In this document: positions 9,142-17,952 of the stretch, one piece after another | Layout: every line of letters starts with the position of its first letter | Position numbering within the stretch: position 1 is the first letter of the stretch | Source of the DNA: Oceanihabitans sp. 2_MG-2023 | Lineage (GTDB): Bacteria; Bacteroidota; Bacteroidia; Flavobacteriales; Flavobacteriaceae | Assembly (NCBI RefSeq): GCF_030547245.1 | Contig: NZ_JAUOQT010000003.1 | Span: 62,001 to 126,000 of the forward strand | Direction of reading: 5' to 3' | DNA length: 64,000 nt | Notes under the pieces: model-generated | Told to the model about the DNA's origin: nothing | Database searches by the model: none | Seen by the model: the letters and a program-made list of their open reading frames with translations, nothing else | Program-made: the position numbers and the translations under genes

Positions 9142-10476
9142 ATGAAAAAATTATACAGCACATTATTTTTAAACAATAGATTATTCTACATTTTAGCAGG
9201 TATTTGTTTCTTATTTGTAGTTGGTTTTTTTGTGCCTGTTTTTTTCTATATCTCTAAAATATTACTAGGTATTTTATCCCTTTTAGTATTTGTAGATGTT
9301 TATGCCCTTTTTGTTATTGAAAAAGGTGTGGAAGTCTCACGTTTTTTACCCGAAAGATTATCGAATGGAGACAACAATAAAATTACACTTCAAATAAAAA
9401 ACAACTATTCGTTTTTAAGTAATTTATCGGTTATTGAAGAACTTCCTTTTCAATTTCAAAAACGAGATTTTATTTTTAATATCAAGTTAGCTTCAAAAAA
9501 AGAAAAAACAATTCATTACGATGTAAAACCTACACAAAGAGGTGTTTATCATTTTGGAAATGTAAATATTTATGCTTCTACTCCACTTCAGTTAGCGACA
9601 AAAAAATATATTTTAGGAGATACAAAAGAACTAAAATGTTATCCTTCGTTTTTAAAGTTAAGAGATTTTAATTTTAAAGCATTTACTGATGCAACTATTT
9701 CTTACGGATCTAAAAAAGTAAGAAGAATTGGACATTCATTAGAGTTTGAACAAATTAAAGAATATGTTTCTGGAGACGACATACGAACGCTAAATTGGAA
9801 AGCTACTGCAAAGAGAAATCAATTAATGATTAATCAATATGTAGAAGAAAAATCGCAACCAGTTTATTCTATAATTGATAAAGGGCGTGCTATGCAATTG
9901 CACTTTAATAATATTAGTTTATTAGATTATGCCGTAAATGCAACCTTAGCCATTAGTAATGTTATTTTAAGAAAACAAGATAAGGCAGGCATGTTATCGT
10001 TTTCAAGAAAACTAGAAGATATTATTGTTGCAGAACAAAGAAACTCGCAAATGCAGTTAATTTCGGAAGCCTTATATAATATAAAAACAGATTTTTCGGA
10101 ATCGGATTTTAGTAGTTTATATGCTGCAGTAAAAAGAAAAATAACCAACAGAAGTTTACTTATTTTATATACCAATTTTGAAACTATGGATGGATTAAAT
10201 AGACAACTCTCCTATTTACGTGCATTGGCAAAAAACCATTTACTATTGGTTGTATTTTTTAAAAACACCGAATTAAATACTGTAGTACATTCGAAGTCTG
10301 AAAACATACAGGATGTTTACGATACTATTATTGCAGAGAAGTTTATGCATGAAAAAAAGAGAATTGTAAAAGCATTAAAAAAATATGGTATTCCATCTGT
10401 ATTAACAGAACCTGAAAATTTAACAGGAGATACCATTAATAAATATCTGGAATTAAAATCTAGAGGGCTTTTTTAA
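9142..10476 (+). CDS. DUF58 domain-containing protein (MoxR partner)
   Basis: A 444-residue protein with two N-terminal membrane helices (about residues 10-52), a beta-rich region, and a C-terminal DUF58 domain marked by LEFEQIKEYVSGDDIRTLNWK and NQYVEEKSQPVYSIIDKG. The latter is related to VWA domains, with the first D of a degenerate MIDAS (SIIDKGRAM). DUF58 proteins are regular partners of MoxR ATPases and act on the inner membrane. It is the last gene of the cluster. The thioredoxin-like gene follows after 42 bases and may be read through. Confidence 0.92.
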   Translation: MKKLYSTLFLNNRLFYILAGICFLFVVGFFVPVFFYISKILLGILSLLVFVDVYALFVIEKGVEVSRFLPERLSNGDNNKITLQIKNNYSFLSNLSVIEELPFQFQKRDFIFNIKLASKKEKTIHYDVKPTQRGVYHFGNVNIYASTPLQLATKKYILGDTKELKCYPSFLKLRDFNFKAFTDATISYGSKKVRRIGHSLEFEQIKEYVSGDDIRTLNWKATAKRNQLMINQYVEEKSQPVYSIIDKGRAMQLHFNNISLLDYAVNATLAISNVILRKQDKAGMLSFSRKLEDIIVAEQRNSQMQLISEALYNIKTDFSESDFSSLYAAVKRKITNRSLLILYTNFETMDGLNRQLSYLRALAKNHLLLVVFFKNTELNTVVHSKSENIQDVYDTIIAEKFMHEKKRIVKALKKYGIPSVLTEPENLTGDTINKYLELKSRGLF

Positions 10477-10518
10477 AAACTGGAACAAAACTTTTAAACT
10501 AACTTATATAAATATAAA

Positions 10519-10950
10519 ATGAATACAATCATAAAATCCATTCCTGTTTTAGATTTAGATGGTGTTGCTACAGACTTAATGGTATTGTATAAAAACAAAG
10601 TACAATTACTTCTTATTTACAATAATGATTGTTTAGGTTGCACAGGACGAGCAATACCTTTAGCTTATAAATTGCAACAACAATACCCAAACATTCAAGT
10701 TGCAGGTATTCATGCCGATTTTATGCATAGAGAAGGAACAAAAGAAAATATTAAAAGTATTTTTACTAGTGGTGAAAATCCATTTCCTATTTATATGGAT
10801 AAATCGCATAAAGTTTACGACCAATTTCAGGCAGAAGGAACGCCACAATGGTTAATAATTTCAAAAAACGGAGAACTTTTTCGGTCTGTTTTTGGCTCGC
10901 AAGATAATGCACAAAATCGAATTTTTTATGCCTTAGAAAGCCTTGTGTGA
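10519..10950 (+). CDS. Thioredoxin-like protein (TlpA/AhpC-type fold) with CxxC
   Basis: A 143-residue cytoplasmic protein without a signal peptide. It has a thioredoxin-fold redoxin pattern: a strand LLLIYNNDCLGCTGRAIPLAYKL holding a C-L-G-C pair at about residues 38-41, a helix, then a GIHADF strand. A TPQWLIISKNGELFRSVFG cis-proline and beta-hairpin region completes the fold. The likely role is thiol-disulfide exchange or sensing. It sits 39 bases before a ThiE-like gene and the two are probably co-transcribed. A decayed copy of its C-terminal end is present at 42.87-42.96 kb. Confidence 0.8.
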   Translation: MNTIIKSIPVLDLDGVATDLMVLYKNKVQLLLIYNNDCLGCTGRAIPLAYKLQQQYPNIQVAGIHADFMHREGTKENIKSIFTSGENPFPIYMDKSHKVYDQFQAEGTPQWLIISKNGELFRSVFGSQDNAQNRIFYALESLV

Positions 10951-10989
10951 AAACGCAAAAGAATACTTAATTACACAGAAAAATAAAAT

Positions 10990-11634
10990 ATGATTATACC
11001 AAAGTTACACTATATATCACAAGGAGAATCACCAAAAGAGCTTTTAGAGAACATACAAAAAGCATGCACTTCGGGAGCAGAATTGGTACAATTACGTATA
11101 GAAAATGCTTCCGAAAAAAAAGTATTAAAAATAGCTAAAGAAGCTATAAAAATCACTTCTCATTTTCAAACTAGATTAATAATATTCGAATATTTTAAAG
11201 TAGCTAAAGAAATTAAAGCTGATGGAATTCATATAGAAAAAATCGACTCCTTCACTTCTATTGCTCGTAAACAATTATATCCTTGGCAAATTATTGGAGC
11301 AACAGCAAATACATTACAAGATTGTGAAAAATTAATTGCTAAAGAAGTAGATTATATTACTTTAAGTCCTTTTAAAGCAGTAGAAATGCAAAGTAAACAT
11401 AGTTCTGCTTTAGGTTTAAATGGTTTTTTAGCAATTACGGAAGCTTTAAAAACCGAAACTCCGATCCTTGGTTTTGGAGAAATAACGACTAATGATGTTG
11501 CAGATATATTAAAAACAGGGATATCTGGTATTGCTGTTTCTAATGCTATTACGCAAAATTTTGATTCGATTAAAACTTTTCATCAACTATTAAATGCCTC
11601 TGCAACACAAGAACAGCGTCACACTTTTAAATAA
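10990..11634 (+). CDS. Thiamine phosphate synthase-like (ThiE/TenI family) protein
   Basis: A 214-residue TIM-barrel protein of the ThiE/TenI family. Recognisable parts are PKLHYISQG, VQLRIENASEK (ThiE: VQLRxK), ADGIHIEK (GVHLG-like), IIGATANT (IG-S-H-like), DYITLSPF (Y-V-GP-F) and GFGEITTNDV (GGI). Key ThiE residues are replaced: the lysine after VQLR, and the glycine-rich H-L-G-Q loop. It may therefore be a TenI-like paralogue rather than the thiamine phosphate synthase itself. No other thiamine gene is nearby. Its N-terminal 77 residues are echoed by a broken copy at 42.6 kb. Confidence 0.75.
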   Translation: MIIPKLHYISQGESPKELLENIQKACTSGAELVQLRIENASEKKVLKIAKEAIKITSHFQTRLIIFEYFKVAKEIKADGIHIEKIDSFTSIARKQLYPWQIIGATANTLQDCEKLIAKEVDYITLSPFKAVEMQSKHSSALGLNGFLAITEALKTETPILGFGEITTNDVADILKTGISGIAVSNAITQNFDSIKTFHQLLNASATQEQRHTFK

Positions 11635-11675
11635 GCATTTTAGATTGTGCCATTTATTTTGATTTTAAAACATGA

Positions 11676-11705
11676 AAAAGCCTATCCAAATTTGGATAGG
11701 CTTTT
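11676..11705. terminator. Bidirectional intrinsic terminator
   Basis: AAAAGCCTATCC and GGATAGGCTTTT form a nearly continuous palindrome around AAATTT, flanked by A- and T-tracts. It lies between the convergent ThiE-like and cold-shock genes and can terminate both. Confidence 0.85.
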
Positions 11706-11725
11706 ATAAAACTTAAGTATATGTC

Positions 11726-11917
11726 TTAGATAACTTTTACGTTAACTGCATTTAATCCTTTGTTTCCTTCTTTTAAGTCAAACTCTACTACATCACCTTC
11801 TCTAATCTCATCGATTAATCCAGAAATGTGTACGAAGTGATCTTTATCAACTCCTTCTTCGGTGATGAATCCAAAACCTTTAGTGTCGTTGAAAAATTTT
11901 ACTGTTCCTTTATTCAT
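11726..11917 (-). CDS. Cold-shock protein (CspA family)
   Basis: A 63-residue single OB-fold protein. The RNA-binding motifs are both clear: RNP1 is KGFGFI (about residues 12-17) and RNP2 is HFVHIS. It starts MNKGTVKFFN, the standard Csp N-terminus. It binds single-stranded nucleic acids and acts as an RNA chaperone. The upstream region to about 11990 is AT-rich and carries CATCTTTG on the minus strand, one base off the Bacteroidota TAnnTTTG element, at about 11954-11961. That would leave a 5' leader of roughly 30 bases or more. Confidence 0.96.
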   Translation of the reverse strand: MNKGTVKFFNDTKGFGFITEEGVDKDHFVHISGLIDEIREGDVVEFDLKEGNKGLNAVNVKVI

Positions 11918-12022
11918 TGTAATTTAATTTATTATTATTTAATACTTTGCAAAGATGGTGCCATTAATTGTAAGTTGCAAGATATTAATTGACTAATTTT
12001 CAATTTATTATAAATTAGGCAT

Positions 12023-13285
12023 TTACAAATTTAATTCTTCATCACCTTCTGGTAATTCTAATGCTTTAACCGATTGAATAGCATTTCCAGCAATTCCTTT
12101 TATAGAACCATACATATCGATGGTATTGGTCACCACTTTTTCAATTTGCTTTTCTCTTTGTTTCCATATTCTTTGCATGGAACGTTTTTCACTATCTAGA
12201 TCCGATTTCATTTGGGTAAACCCTTCTACAATAGCTTCAATTTGCATTCGAAAAGTAGTACTCGTAAGATAATCATAAAGTAAATCCATTTTATCTCCTT
12301 TGTTTTCTTGGGTAATAATAGCGTTATTTACTTGCAAAATCCCTTCTCTTAAAACAGTACAGAGGCCTTTAAATTCTTCATAATTACAAATCCAAATACC
12401 ATCTTTCAATCCCATTCTATCCATATCGGAAGGCATCACTTCTGTTACCAACACACCAATATTTGCTCCTCGATCTCTTATATCTGCTTTAAACTTTTCA
12501 ATCCAACTAGGCTGAAAATCCTTTGTTCGTTTACTTTCATAATAAATAGACCCACAATTTTGCTCTGTTCTAGTATGCACTATTTGAATACAATCTCCTC
12601 CTCTAGCCCCTTTTTTAATTTCTTCAATAGTATCTAATGGAAATTTTGAAGCTAGCCATTCTTCTATTGCTAATTCTTGAACTTCTCCTTGCAATTGCAT
12701 AGATCCTTGTTCTTGCTTACGTTTCATTTCTTCGGTAAGCTTTTTTTGGTCTTCTAATTGTTTTTGCATTTCTTTAAAACGCAATTCGTTTTTGTCTTCT
12801 TCCGATTTTTTTATCTTTTCTTTTTCTGCTATTAAAATTTCATTTAATTTTTTTTGTGCTTCCGCTTCTGCTGCTTCCTTTAATTCTCCTTTTTCTCTTT
12901 TGAGTTTTTCTATTTCTGCTTTAGATCGATTTAACTCTTTAACTTGTTCCGACTTTTCATTTAGTTCTTTTTGTAAAGCATCAAATTGGTCAGACTGCTC
13001 TTCTTTTAATTTTCGTTTAAGATTTGCTTCTATTTCTTTTTTGTCTTGTTTTAATTGATTTTCTAAACGCTCTTGAAAAAGTTCGTTTTCTTTCTTTTTC
13101 TTTTGCTCAAAATCAAACTTTTCTTGTTTTAATTTTTCTTGCTGAGTGGCATATTTCTTTTTTTCCTCTGCAATTTGTGACTGATATTTTTGTTTTATCT
13201 CTTCTTCTAATTGATGAGATAAAATATCTTGAACATCTATAGATGTACCACAATTAGGGCATTTTATTTGAGTTTCGTTTTTCAT
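12023..13285 (-). CDS. DUF2130 domain protein with zinc finger and long coiled coil
   Basis: A 420-residue protein. The N-terminus holds a C-P-N-C-G zinc-knuckle half (residues 9-13) in IKCPNCGTSIDV. Residues about 30-200 are an almost uninterrupted charged coiled coil (K/E/Q-rich). The C-terminal half is the conserved DUF2130 domain, with LAIEEWLASKFPLD, KKGARGGDCIQ, YYESKRTKDFQPSWIEKFKAD and GVLVTEVMP. The YESKRTK and D-x-GVL patterns recall the PD-(D/E)XK nuclease fold, so a nuclease-like activity is possible but not shown. It is a single gene, divergent from the EamA transporter. Confidence 0.88.
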   Translation of the reverse strand: MKNETQIKCPNCGTSIDVQDILSHQLEEEIKQKYQSQIAEEKKKYATQQEKLKQEKFDFEQKKKKENELFQERLENQLKQDKKEIEANLKRKLKEEQSDQFDALQKELNEKSEQVKELNRSKAEIEKLKREKGELKEAAEAEAQKKLNEILIAEKEKIKKSEEDKNELRFKEMQKQLEDQKKLTEEMKRKQEQGSMQLQGEVQELAIEEWLASKFPLDTIEEIKKGARGGDCIQIVHTRTEQNCGSIYYESKRTKDFQPSWIEKFKADIRDRGANIGVLVTEVMPSDMDRMGLKDGIWICNYEEFKGLCTVLREGILQVNNAIITQENKGDKMDLLYDYLTSTTFRMQIEAIVEGFTQMKSDLDSEKRSMQRIWKQREKQIEKVVTNTIDMYGSIKGIAGNAIQSVKALELPEGDEELNL

Positions 13286-13583
13286 ATGTTTTATTCTAAA
13301 GGCTTCAAATTACTTAAAATAGTTTATGTATTACTATAACAAAAATTAATGTTATGTCTTTTTTTACAATCATTTTTTATGATTCAATACTATATATCTA
13401 CTATTCAAACAGTTAATTAGGAAGTGTTTAAAATTACAAATTATTGTAAGAATACTGTAGCATAAAAATGTAAATATTGAAGTTCTTTTTTATTATTACT
13501 TAACCGTTTTTGTTTCTGATTAATATTATAAAAATCGCCATACTTTATAATCACAAAATTGACTAATTAACTATATTCGCGAC

Positions 13584-14489
13584 ATGTGGATGTATCTAGG
13601 TTTATTGGCTGCACTTTTTTTGGGATTACATAATCTTTGTAAAAAACATGCTGTGCAAGGTAATGAAGTATTTCCTGTTCTTTTAGGTACAGTTTCTAGT
13701 GGATTTATTTTTGTAGCGCTATTTTATATGCTATCCATCTTCTATCCAGAATATGCTATAAATAATGGTTATAATTTTCAAAAAATTAATTGGCAAACAC
13801 ATGGTTTTATATGCATTAAATCTGCTATTATGGCTAGTTCTTGGGTTTTAGCTTATCAAGCATTAAAACATTTACCTATAACTATTGTAACACCAATACG
13901 TTCTGCTGGTCCATTTTTTACATTTATTGGAGCTATTTTGATTTATAAAGAGAGTCCCAGTTTCTTACAGTGGATTGGTTTTTTTGTTATTATTTTCTCC
14001 GTAATTCTTTATTCTAAAATAGGAAAAAAAGAAGGTATAAATTTTAAAAAAAACAAATGGATATTTGCGATTATTGTTGCCACTTTTTTAGGTGCTTCTA
14101 GTGGTTTATATGATAAGTTTTTAATTCAGAGACTAACTCTAAACCCACAAACGCTTCAGTTTTGGTTTTGCTTATATACGATTCTAATTTTACTAGTCAT
14201 TTTATCTATAACTTGGTTTCCTTTTCCAAAAAAAAGAAAGGCCTTTACTTTTAGATGGTCTATTATAGCTGTTGGTGTTTTATTGCAAGCAGCAGATTAC
14301 TTCTACTTTAAAGCTTTACAAGATCCTGATGCTTTAATTATGTTACTATCTGCTATAAAAAGAAGCCAAATACTTATTGCAGTTGTAGTTGGAGGCTTGA
14401 TTTTTAAAGAAAAAAACAAACGCAAGAAACTAATCCCTTTAGCAGGAATAATGGTTGGTATATTTTTAATATTATATTCAAATAGATAG
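13584..14489 (+). CDS. EamA/DMT family transporter
   Basis: A 301-residue membrane protein with ten predicted helices in two repeats of five, as in the EamA drug/metabolite transporter superfamily. The first repeat ends with the conserved PIRSAGPFFTFIGAILIYKE segment, and the second with LSAIKRSQILIAVVVGGLIFKEKN. The second repeat starts around residue 155. Substrate is unknown. Its 3' end converges on the patatin gene with 10 bases between the stops. Confidence 0.9.
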   Translation: MWMYLGLLAALFLGLHNLCKKHAVQGNEVFPVLLGTVSSGFIFVALFYMLSIFYPEYAINNGYNFQKINWQTHGFICIKSAIMASSWVLAYQALKHLPITIVTPIRSAGPFFTFIGAILIYKESPSFLQWIGFFVIIFSVILYSKIGKKEGINFKKNKWIFAIIVATFLGASSGLYDKFLIQRLTLNPQTLQFWFCLYTILILLVILSITWFPFPKKRKAFTFRWSIIAVGVLLQAADYFYFKALQDPDALIMLLSAIKRSQILIAVVVGGLIFKEKNKRKKLIPLAGIMVGIFLILYSNR

Positions 14490-14499
14490 AAAGTAATAC

Positions 14500-16203
14500 T
14501 CAACTTTTTAAATCATCTACCAACCATAAAGGCTGTTTATTAAATGTATTCCAATCGTTTTCTAGTGCTTGATATAAAGCATCGATTTCGGTAAAGTCTG
14601 CTATTTTATTATCTGGATCTGCTTTTAGCTTTAAAATGTAATCCATTAGTTCATAACATACTGTAAATTGCCCACAAGCGATTAGGATTTCCATTCGGTT
14701 TTTTGCAATATCCTTTTTGTCCCACCACAAAGTTGTTGGTGTTTCTGAAGCTGTTAAACAAACATTCTCTAAATTTTTACTTGGTGCTGGTTTTATATCT
14801 TTATTATATCCTGTACCATTGTTATATGTTGATTTTTTTCCATTCAATTTATACACAGTAGCAGTAATTCTTTTATTTTTCAATTCACTTTTAGAATAAA
14901 ACAAATCGTAATTTATACGTCGCATTTGTTTTAAAAAAACATCATTTATCATGGTTAAAGCAGAGGATAACCTGTTGGTTAGCATTACTTGTATTAAACT
15001 AATTTCTAGTTTCTTAAAGGATAATATGTCATCTATTAAAGGTGCTGGAACATTTTTTTTAAACATTCCTTTTAGTTTAGATAAAACGGATGCTTTAAGT
15101 ATAGAAGCTACCAAACCAAAAATGGTTAATAATAAACCAATACCAAAAAGCACTCCACCCAAAATATACAAGCCTGTATATGCTTGTTTACCAAAAACTT
15201 GCATATTGTTTAAAAGTAAGATTAGTGATCCTATAATAAATATTATCCAGTACAAAGGCTTTATAGTAAAGTATTGTAGTATTTTATTAATGGCACGTTT
15301 TAATGTCGAACTTTTCTCAATTTTGGTAGTGTCTTGTTGCCAAGGTTTCATTTTATAACTTCCTACATCGTTAACAATAATTAGATCTAAACCTTTTTTT
15401 GCTCTTTCCATTCTTTCATTAATAAGCATCATGCTACCAATACCCTGATTGTCTGCAATGCCACCATCCATAATACCTACACCATTAATAAAGTCATCTA
15501 ATTCTTTTAAGTTTTTGTATGCTGGACTTTTATGATTATCAAAATAATCATCTGGAAAAATAAGAGGCTCAAACCCTACAGGAAAACAAGAAGAAGAAGC
15601 AATAACATCGCCTAAGATTATTTCATCTCTTAAAGCATTCATTTCTTTTTGGTTATTTTTATATAATGGATTATTACCAAAATACCCTTTGTTTTGAAAT
15701 CGATAGGTTAACCCAAATGAAAAATCGGTAGCATTAAAACAAACTTGTTCTAATTGTTTTATTTTATTGCCTTTAAATTGTTCGAAAGCGCCTTCAAACA
15801 AAGGCATTTCTGCATAAGTTAAAGCAAATGCATTAATTAGAGATCTATTTTTATACTCATTTGTTTTCCAAACAGAATCATCTTCTAATTTCGATATTGC
15901 CGTTTTTAAAAGTTTATCATTTTTTGGCGTAAAGGTTGTATAGAAATTTTTAAAAAAATCTTTAAAATTATAATCTTTACTTTGTACAGCTTTAGCAAAA
16001 CCAACTCCTGCAAGTGTACCTCCACTTACTGTACTTAATGCTTTAACAGATTGTAATAACGATGTATCTTTATACCTAATCTGATCTAAATAAGATAATA
16101 CTCCTAAAGCAAAAAAAGTTGCACGATAACCACCTCCACTAAAGCAAAGTCCAATGTTTTCAAAGGGTTTAAAATTGTTGTTGTGTATATTTTCGTTCGT
16201 CAT
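14500..16203 (-). CDS. Patatin-like phospholipase with an internal membrane hairpin
   Basis: A 567-residue protein. The catalytic domain fills residues about 15-290: an oxyanion-hole glycine run (FSGGGYRATFFALG, 21-34), nucleophile Ser60 in STVSGGTLAG, and catalytic Asp246 in IMDGGIADNQG, forming the Ser/Asp dyad. The elbow reads V-S-G-G, closer to cytosolic phospholipase A2-type elbows than plant patatin. After the catalytic domain come two strongly hydrophobic helices (about 318-372), then a further ~190-residue region. It lacks a signal peptide, so it is probably an inner-membrane-anchored lipid acyl hydrolase facing the cytoplasm. Confidence 0.9.
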   Translation of the reverse strand: MTNENIHNNNFKPFENIGLCFSGGGYRATFFALGVLSYLDQIRYKDTSLLQSVKALSTVSGGTLAGVGFAKAVQSKDYNFKDFFKNFYTTFTPKNDKLLKTAISKLEDDSVWKTNEYKNRSLINAFALTYAEMPLFEGAFEQFKGNKIKQLEQVCFNATDFSFGLTYRFQNKGYFGNNPLYKNNQKEMNALRDEIILGDVIASSSCFPVGFEPLIFPDDYFDNHKSPAYKNLKELDDFINGVGIMDGGIADNQGIGSMMLINERMERAKKGLDLIIVNDVGSYKMKPWQQDTTKIEKSSTLKRAINKILQYFTIKPLYWIIFIIGSLILLLNNMQVFGKQAYTGLYILGGVLFGIGLLLTIFGLVASILKASVLSKLKGMFKKNVPAPLIDDILSFKKLEISLIQVMLTNRLSSALTMINDVFLKQMRRINYDLFYSKSELKNKRITATVYKLNGKKSTYNNGTGYNKDIKPAPSKNLENVCLTASETPTTLWWDKKDIAKNRMEILIACGQFTVCYELMDYILKLKADPDNKIADFTEIDALYQALENDWNTFNKQPLWLVDDLKS

Positions 16204-16435
16204 TAAATAATATAAGTTTAGTCTTTTTAAATATAGTTATTAATTAAGAATTGATTATAAGTATAAGTACCTGATTATTTTAAATAAGCAACTCCTCAAA
16301 ATATTAGTATGCTTATTAACATATCAACTTGAAGTTTTCGACATAGTCCTCTTAATTATAGAATCAATCTAAATACTTTTTCGAAACTAATTAATTATAT
16401 TTATAGTGTAATTGTATTATAAATAGACGTTTTTA

Positions 16436-17164
16436 ATGGTTAAAAAATTTTTAAATCGATTGGCTTTTTTTAAACAAAATACTTTATTTGATGTCTTATT
16501 TTATATCTCATTCTTCGCTTCAGTAGCTGTAGGTATTTCATCAAACAAAAGGGATTTAATTTATGTAGTTCCTTTTGTTTTTATTTCTATACTTTTAAAA
16601 TATATTAGTGTTGTAAAGGAAAAAGTAAATCTTTTTTTTGTTTTTTCTATATTTTTTGGTCTAATTTCTAACGTTTTATCTTTCTACAATTTTATAGACT
16701 ACTATTTTTGGATTGTTTTAGCGACCTCTGTTTATTTAATTTTATTTACGTTAATTATTAAATCCTATTTAAATAAAGTAAATTTAAAATCTATACGCTC
16801 CATTTCGGTATTGTTAGGGATTTTTATATTTAGTTACACTATTTTTGCTGTTCTAGAATTGATATTCGATTTCATTCCTAAAAACATGCTTTTTATCACT
16901 CTATTATGTGTTTTATGCTTGATGATTTATACCCTAACATTTACGATGATTTATATAAAAGATAAATACAGTAATGCAATTATCTTATTAACCTCAGGAA
17001 TATTTACTTTTTTTCAAGTTTGCTTGTCTTCTATTAACGAGCTTTTTCTTTATAATAAAACCTTTACTGTTTTAATTGTTATCTGTAATGTTATGTCTTT
17101 TTATCTTTTTATGGTTTTTATTTCTGAAAATAAAGTAACAGATAATAGAATTAAATATTTTTAA
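16436..17164 (+). CDS. Integral membrane protein of unknown function
   Basis: A 242-residue protein made almost entirely of membrane helices, about seven or eight, after a short basic N-terminus (MVKKFLNRLAFFKQN). The size and topology recall YhhN-like (lysoplasmalogenase/TMEM86) proteins, but I do not see their signature residues clearly, so I leave it unassigned. It stands alone, with 232 bases of gene-free AT-rich sequence upstream and the TetR operon downstream. Confidence 0.6.
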   Translation: MVKKFLNRLAFFKQNTLFDVLFYISFFASVAVGISSNKRDLIYVVPFVFISILLKYISVVKEKVNLFFVFSIFFGLISNVLSFYNFIDYYFWIVLATSVYLILFTLIIKSYLNKVNLKSIRSISVLLGIFIFSYTIFAVLELIFDFIPKNMLFITLLCVLCLMIYTLTFTMIYIKDKYSNAIILLTSGIFTFFQVCLSSINELFLYNKTFTVLIVICNVMSFYLFMVFISENKVTDNRIKYF

Positions 17165-17247
17165 AATATTTCCACTTACAAGCAAGCTTAGCTACCTTGT
17201 CTTATATTATGCAGGAATCTATTAATTATAAGTTTTTGTTAAAAAAG

Positions 17248-17261
17248 AATGAACATTCATT
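17248..17261. promoter_or_regulatory. Candidate TetR operator
   Basis: AATGAA-CA-TTCATT is a perfect 6-bp inverted repeat with a 2-base spacer. It ends 8 bases before a TACCTTTG -7 element at 17270-17277 and lies 35 bases before the TetR start. Placement between -33 and -7 suits repression of the TetR operon by its own first gene product. Confidence 0.6.
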
Positions 17262-17269
17262 TTTTTATA

Positions 17270-17277
17270 TACCTTTG
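17270..17277 (+). promoter_or_regulatory. Bacteroidota -7 promoter element of the TetR operon
   Basis: TACCTTTG matches TAnnTTTG exactly and lies 18 bases before the ATG of the TetR gene. No TTG is found at the ideal 17-23 base distance; the nearest, at 17236-17238, is too far. Confidence 0.55.
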
Positions 17278-17295
17278 TAGTCTGATAATTAGAAC

Positions 17296-17880
17296 ATGGC
17301 AAAACTTCAAAAAAGTATTGATAAGAAAAATGCATTAATAAAAGCAACTATTGAGTTAGTAAACAATAATGGTTTTCATGCTACACCTATGAGTAAAATA
17401 GCTAAGATGGCTAATGTTTCACCTGCTACTATCTATCTATATTTTGAAAATAAACAAGACTTAGTAAATCAGACATATATAGAAGTAAAAGCTGCATATA
17501 CTAAATATGCATTTGCAACTTACAATAAAAACATGTCTATAGAAGATGGTTTTAAATTAATATGGAAACGTATTGCAGATTTTAAACTTAAAGAATGTGA
17601 AAACGCAATGTTTTTAGCACAATGTGACAATACACCAATGATTGATGAGCCGAGTAGAAAAGAAGGTATCAAACATTTACAACCTTTACTTGATCTTTGG
17701 TCTCGTGGTAAAAACGAAGGTGTTATTAAACCTTTATCGGATTATTTATTATATGCTTACTCCATTAATCCTTTGTCTTTTTTAATGATTACTCAAAAAC
17801 GTGGAGATTTTCAATTAAATAAAACACATTTAGAAGAAGCTTATCAATCTGCTTGGAACAGTATAAAAGTACATTCCTAA
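17296..17880 (+). CDS. TetR/AcrR family transcriptional regulator
   Basis: A 194-residue regulator. The N-terminal helix-turn-helix domain covers residues about 10-57: ALIKATIELVNNNGFHATPMSKIAKMANVSPATIYLYFENKQDL. The ligand domain fills the rest and contains cysteines near residue 102 (LKECENAMF) and 110 (AQCDN) that could sense electrophiles, though this is inference. It leads an operon with a nitroreductase, an iron alcohol dehydrogenase and a DJ-1/PfpI protein, all fitting detoxification of aldehydes, quinones or nitro compounds. A palindrome overlapping the promoter suggests autorepression. Confidence 0.93.
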   Translation: MAKLQKSIDKKNALIKATIELVNNNGFHATPMSKIAKMANVSPATIYLYFENKQDLVNQTYIEVKAAYTKYAFATYNKNMSIEDGFKLIWKRIADFKLKECENAMFLAQCDNTPMIDEPSRKEGIKHLQPLLDLWSRGKNEGVIKPLSDYLLYAYSINPLSFLMITQKRGDFQLNKTHLEEAYQSAWNSIKVHS

Positions 17881-17952
17881 CATAAAAAAACAGCTATTTA
17901 GTTCAACTAAAACGGATATACTAAAAACATAAAACTAGAACAAAAAAATAAA

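Noticed and set aside
14951-15358. 135-codon plus-strand frame
   Set aside because: It is antisense to the conserved patatin gene and its composition mirrors that gene's codons.
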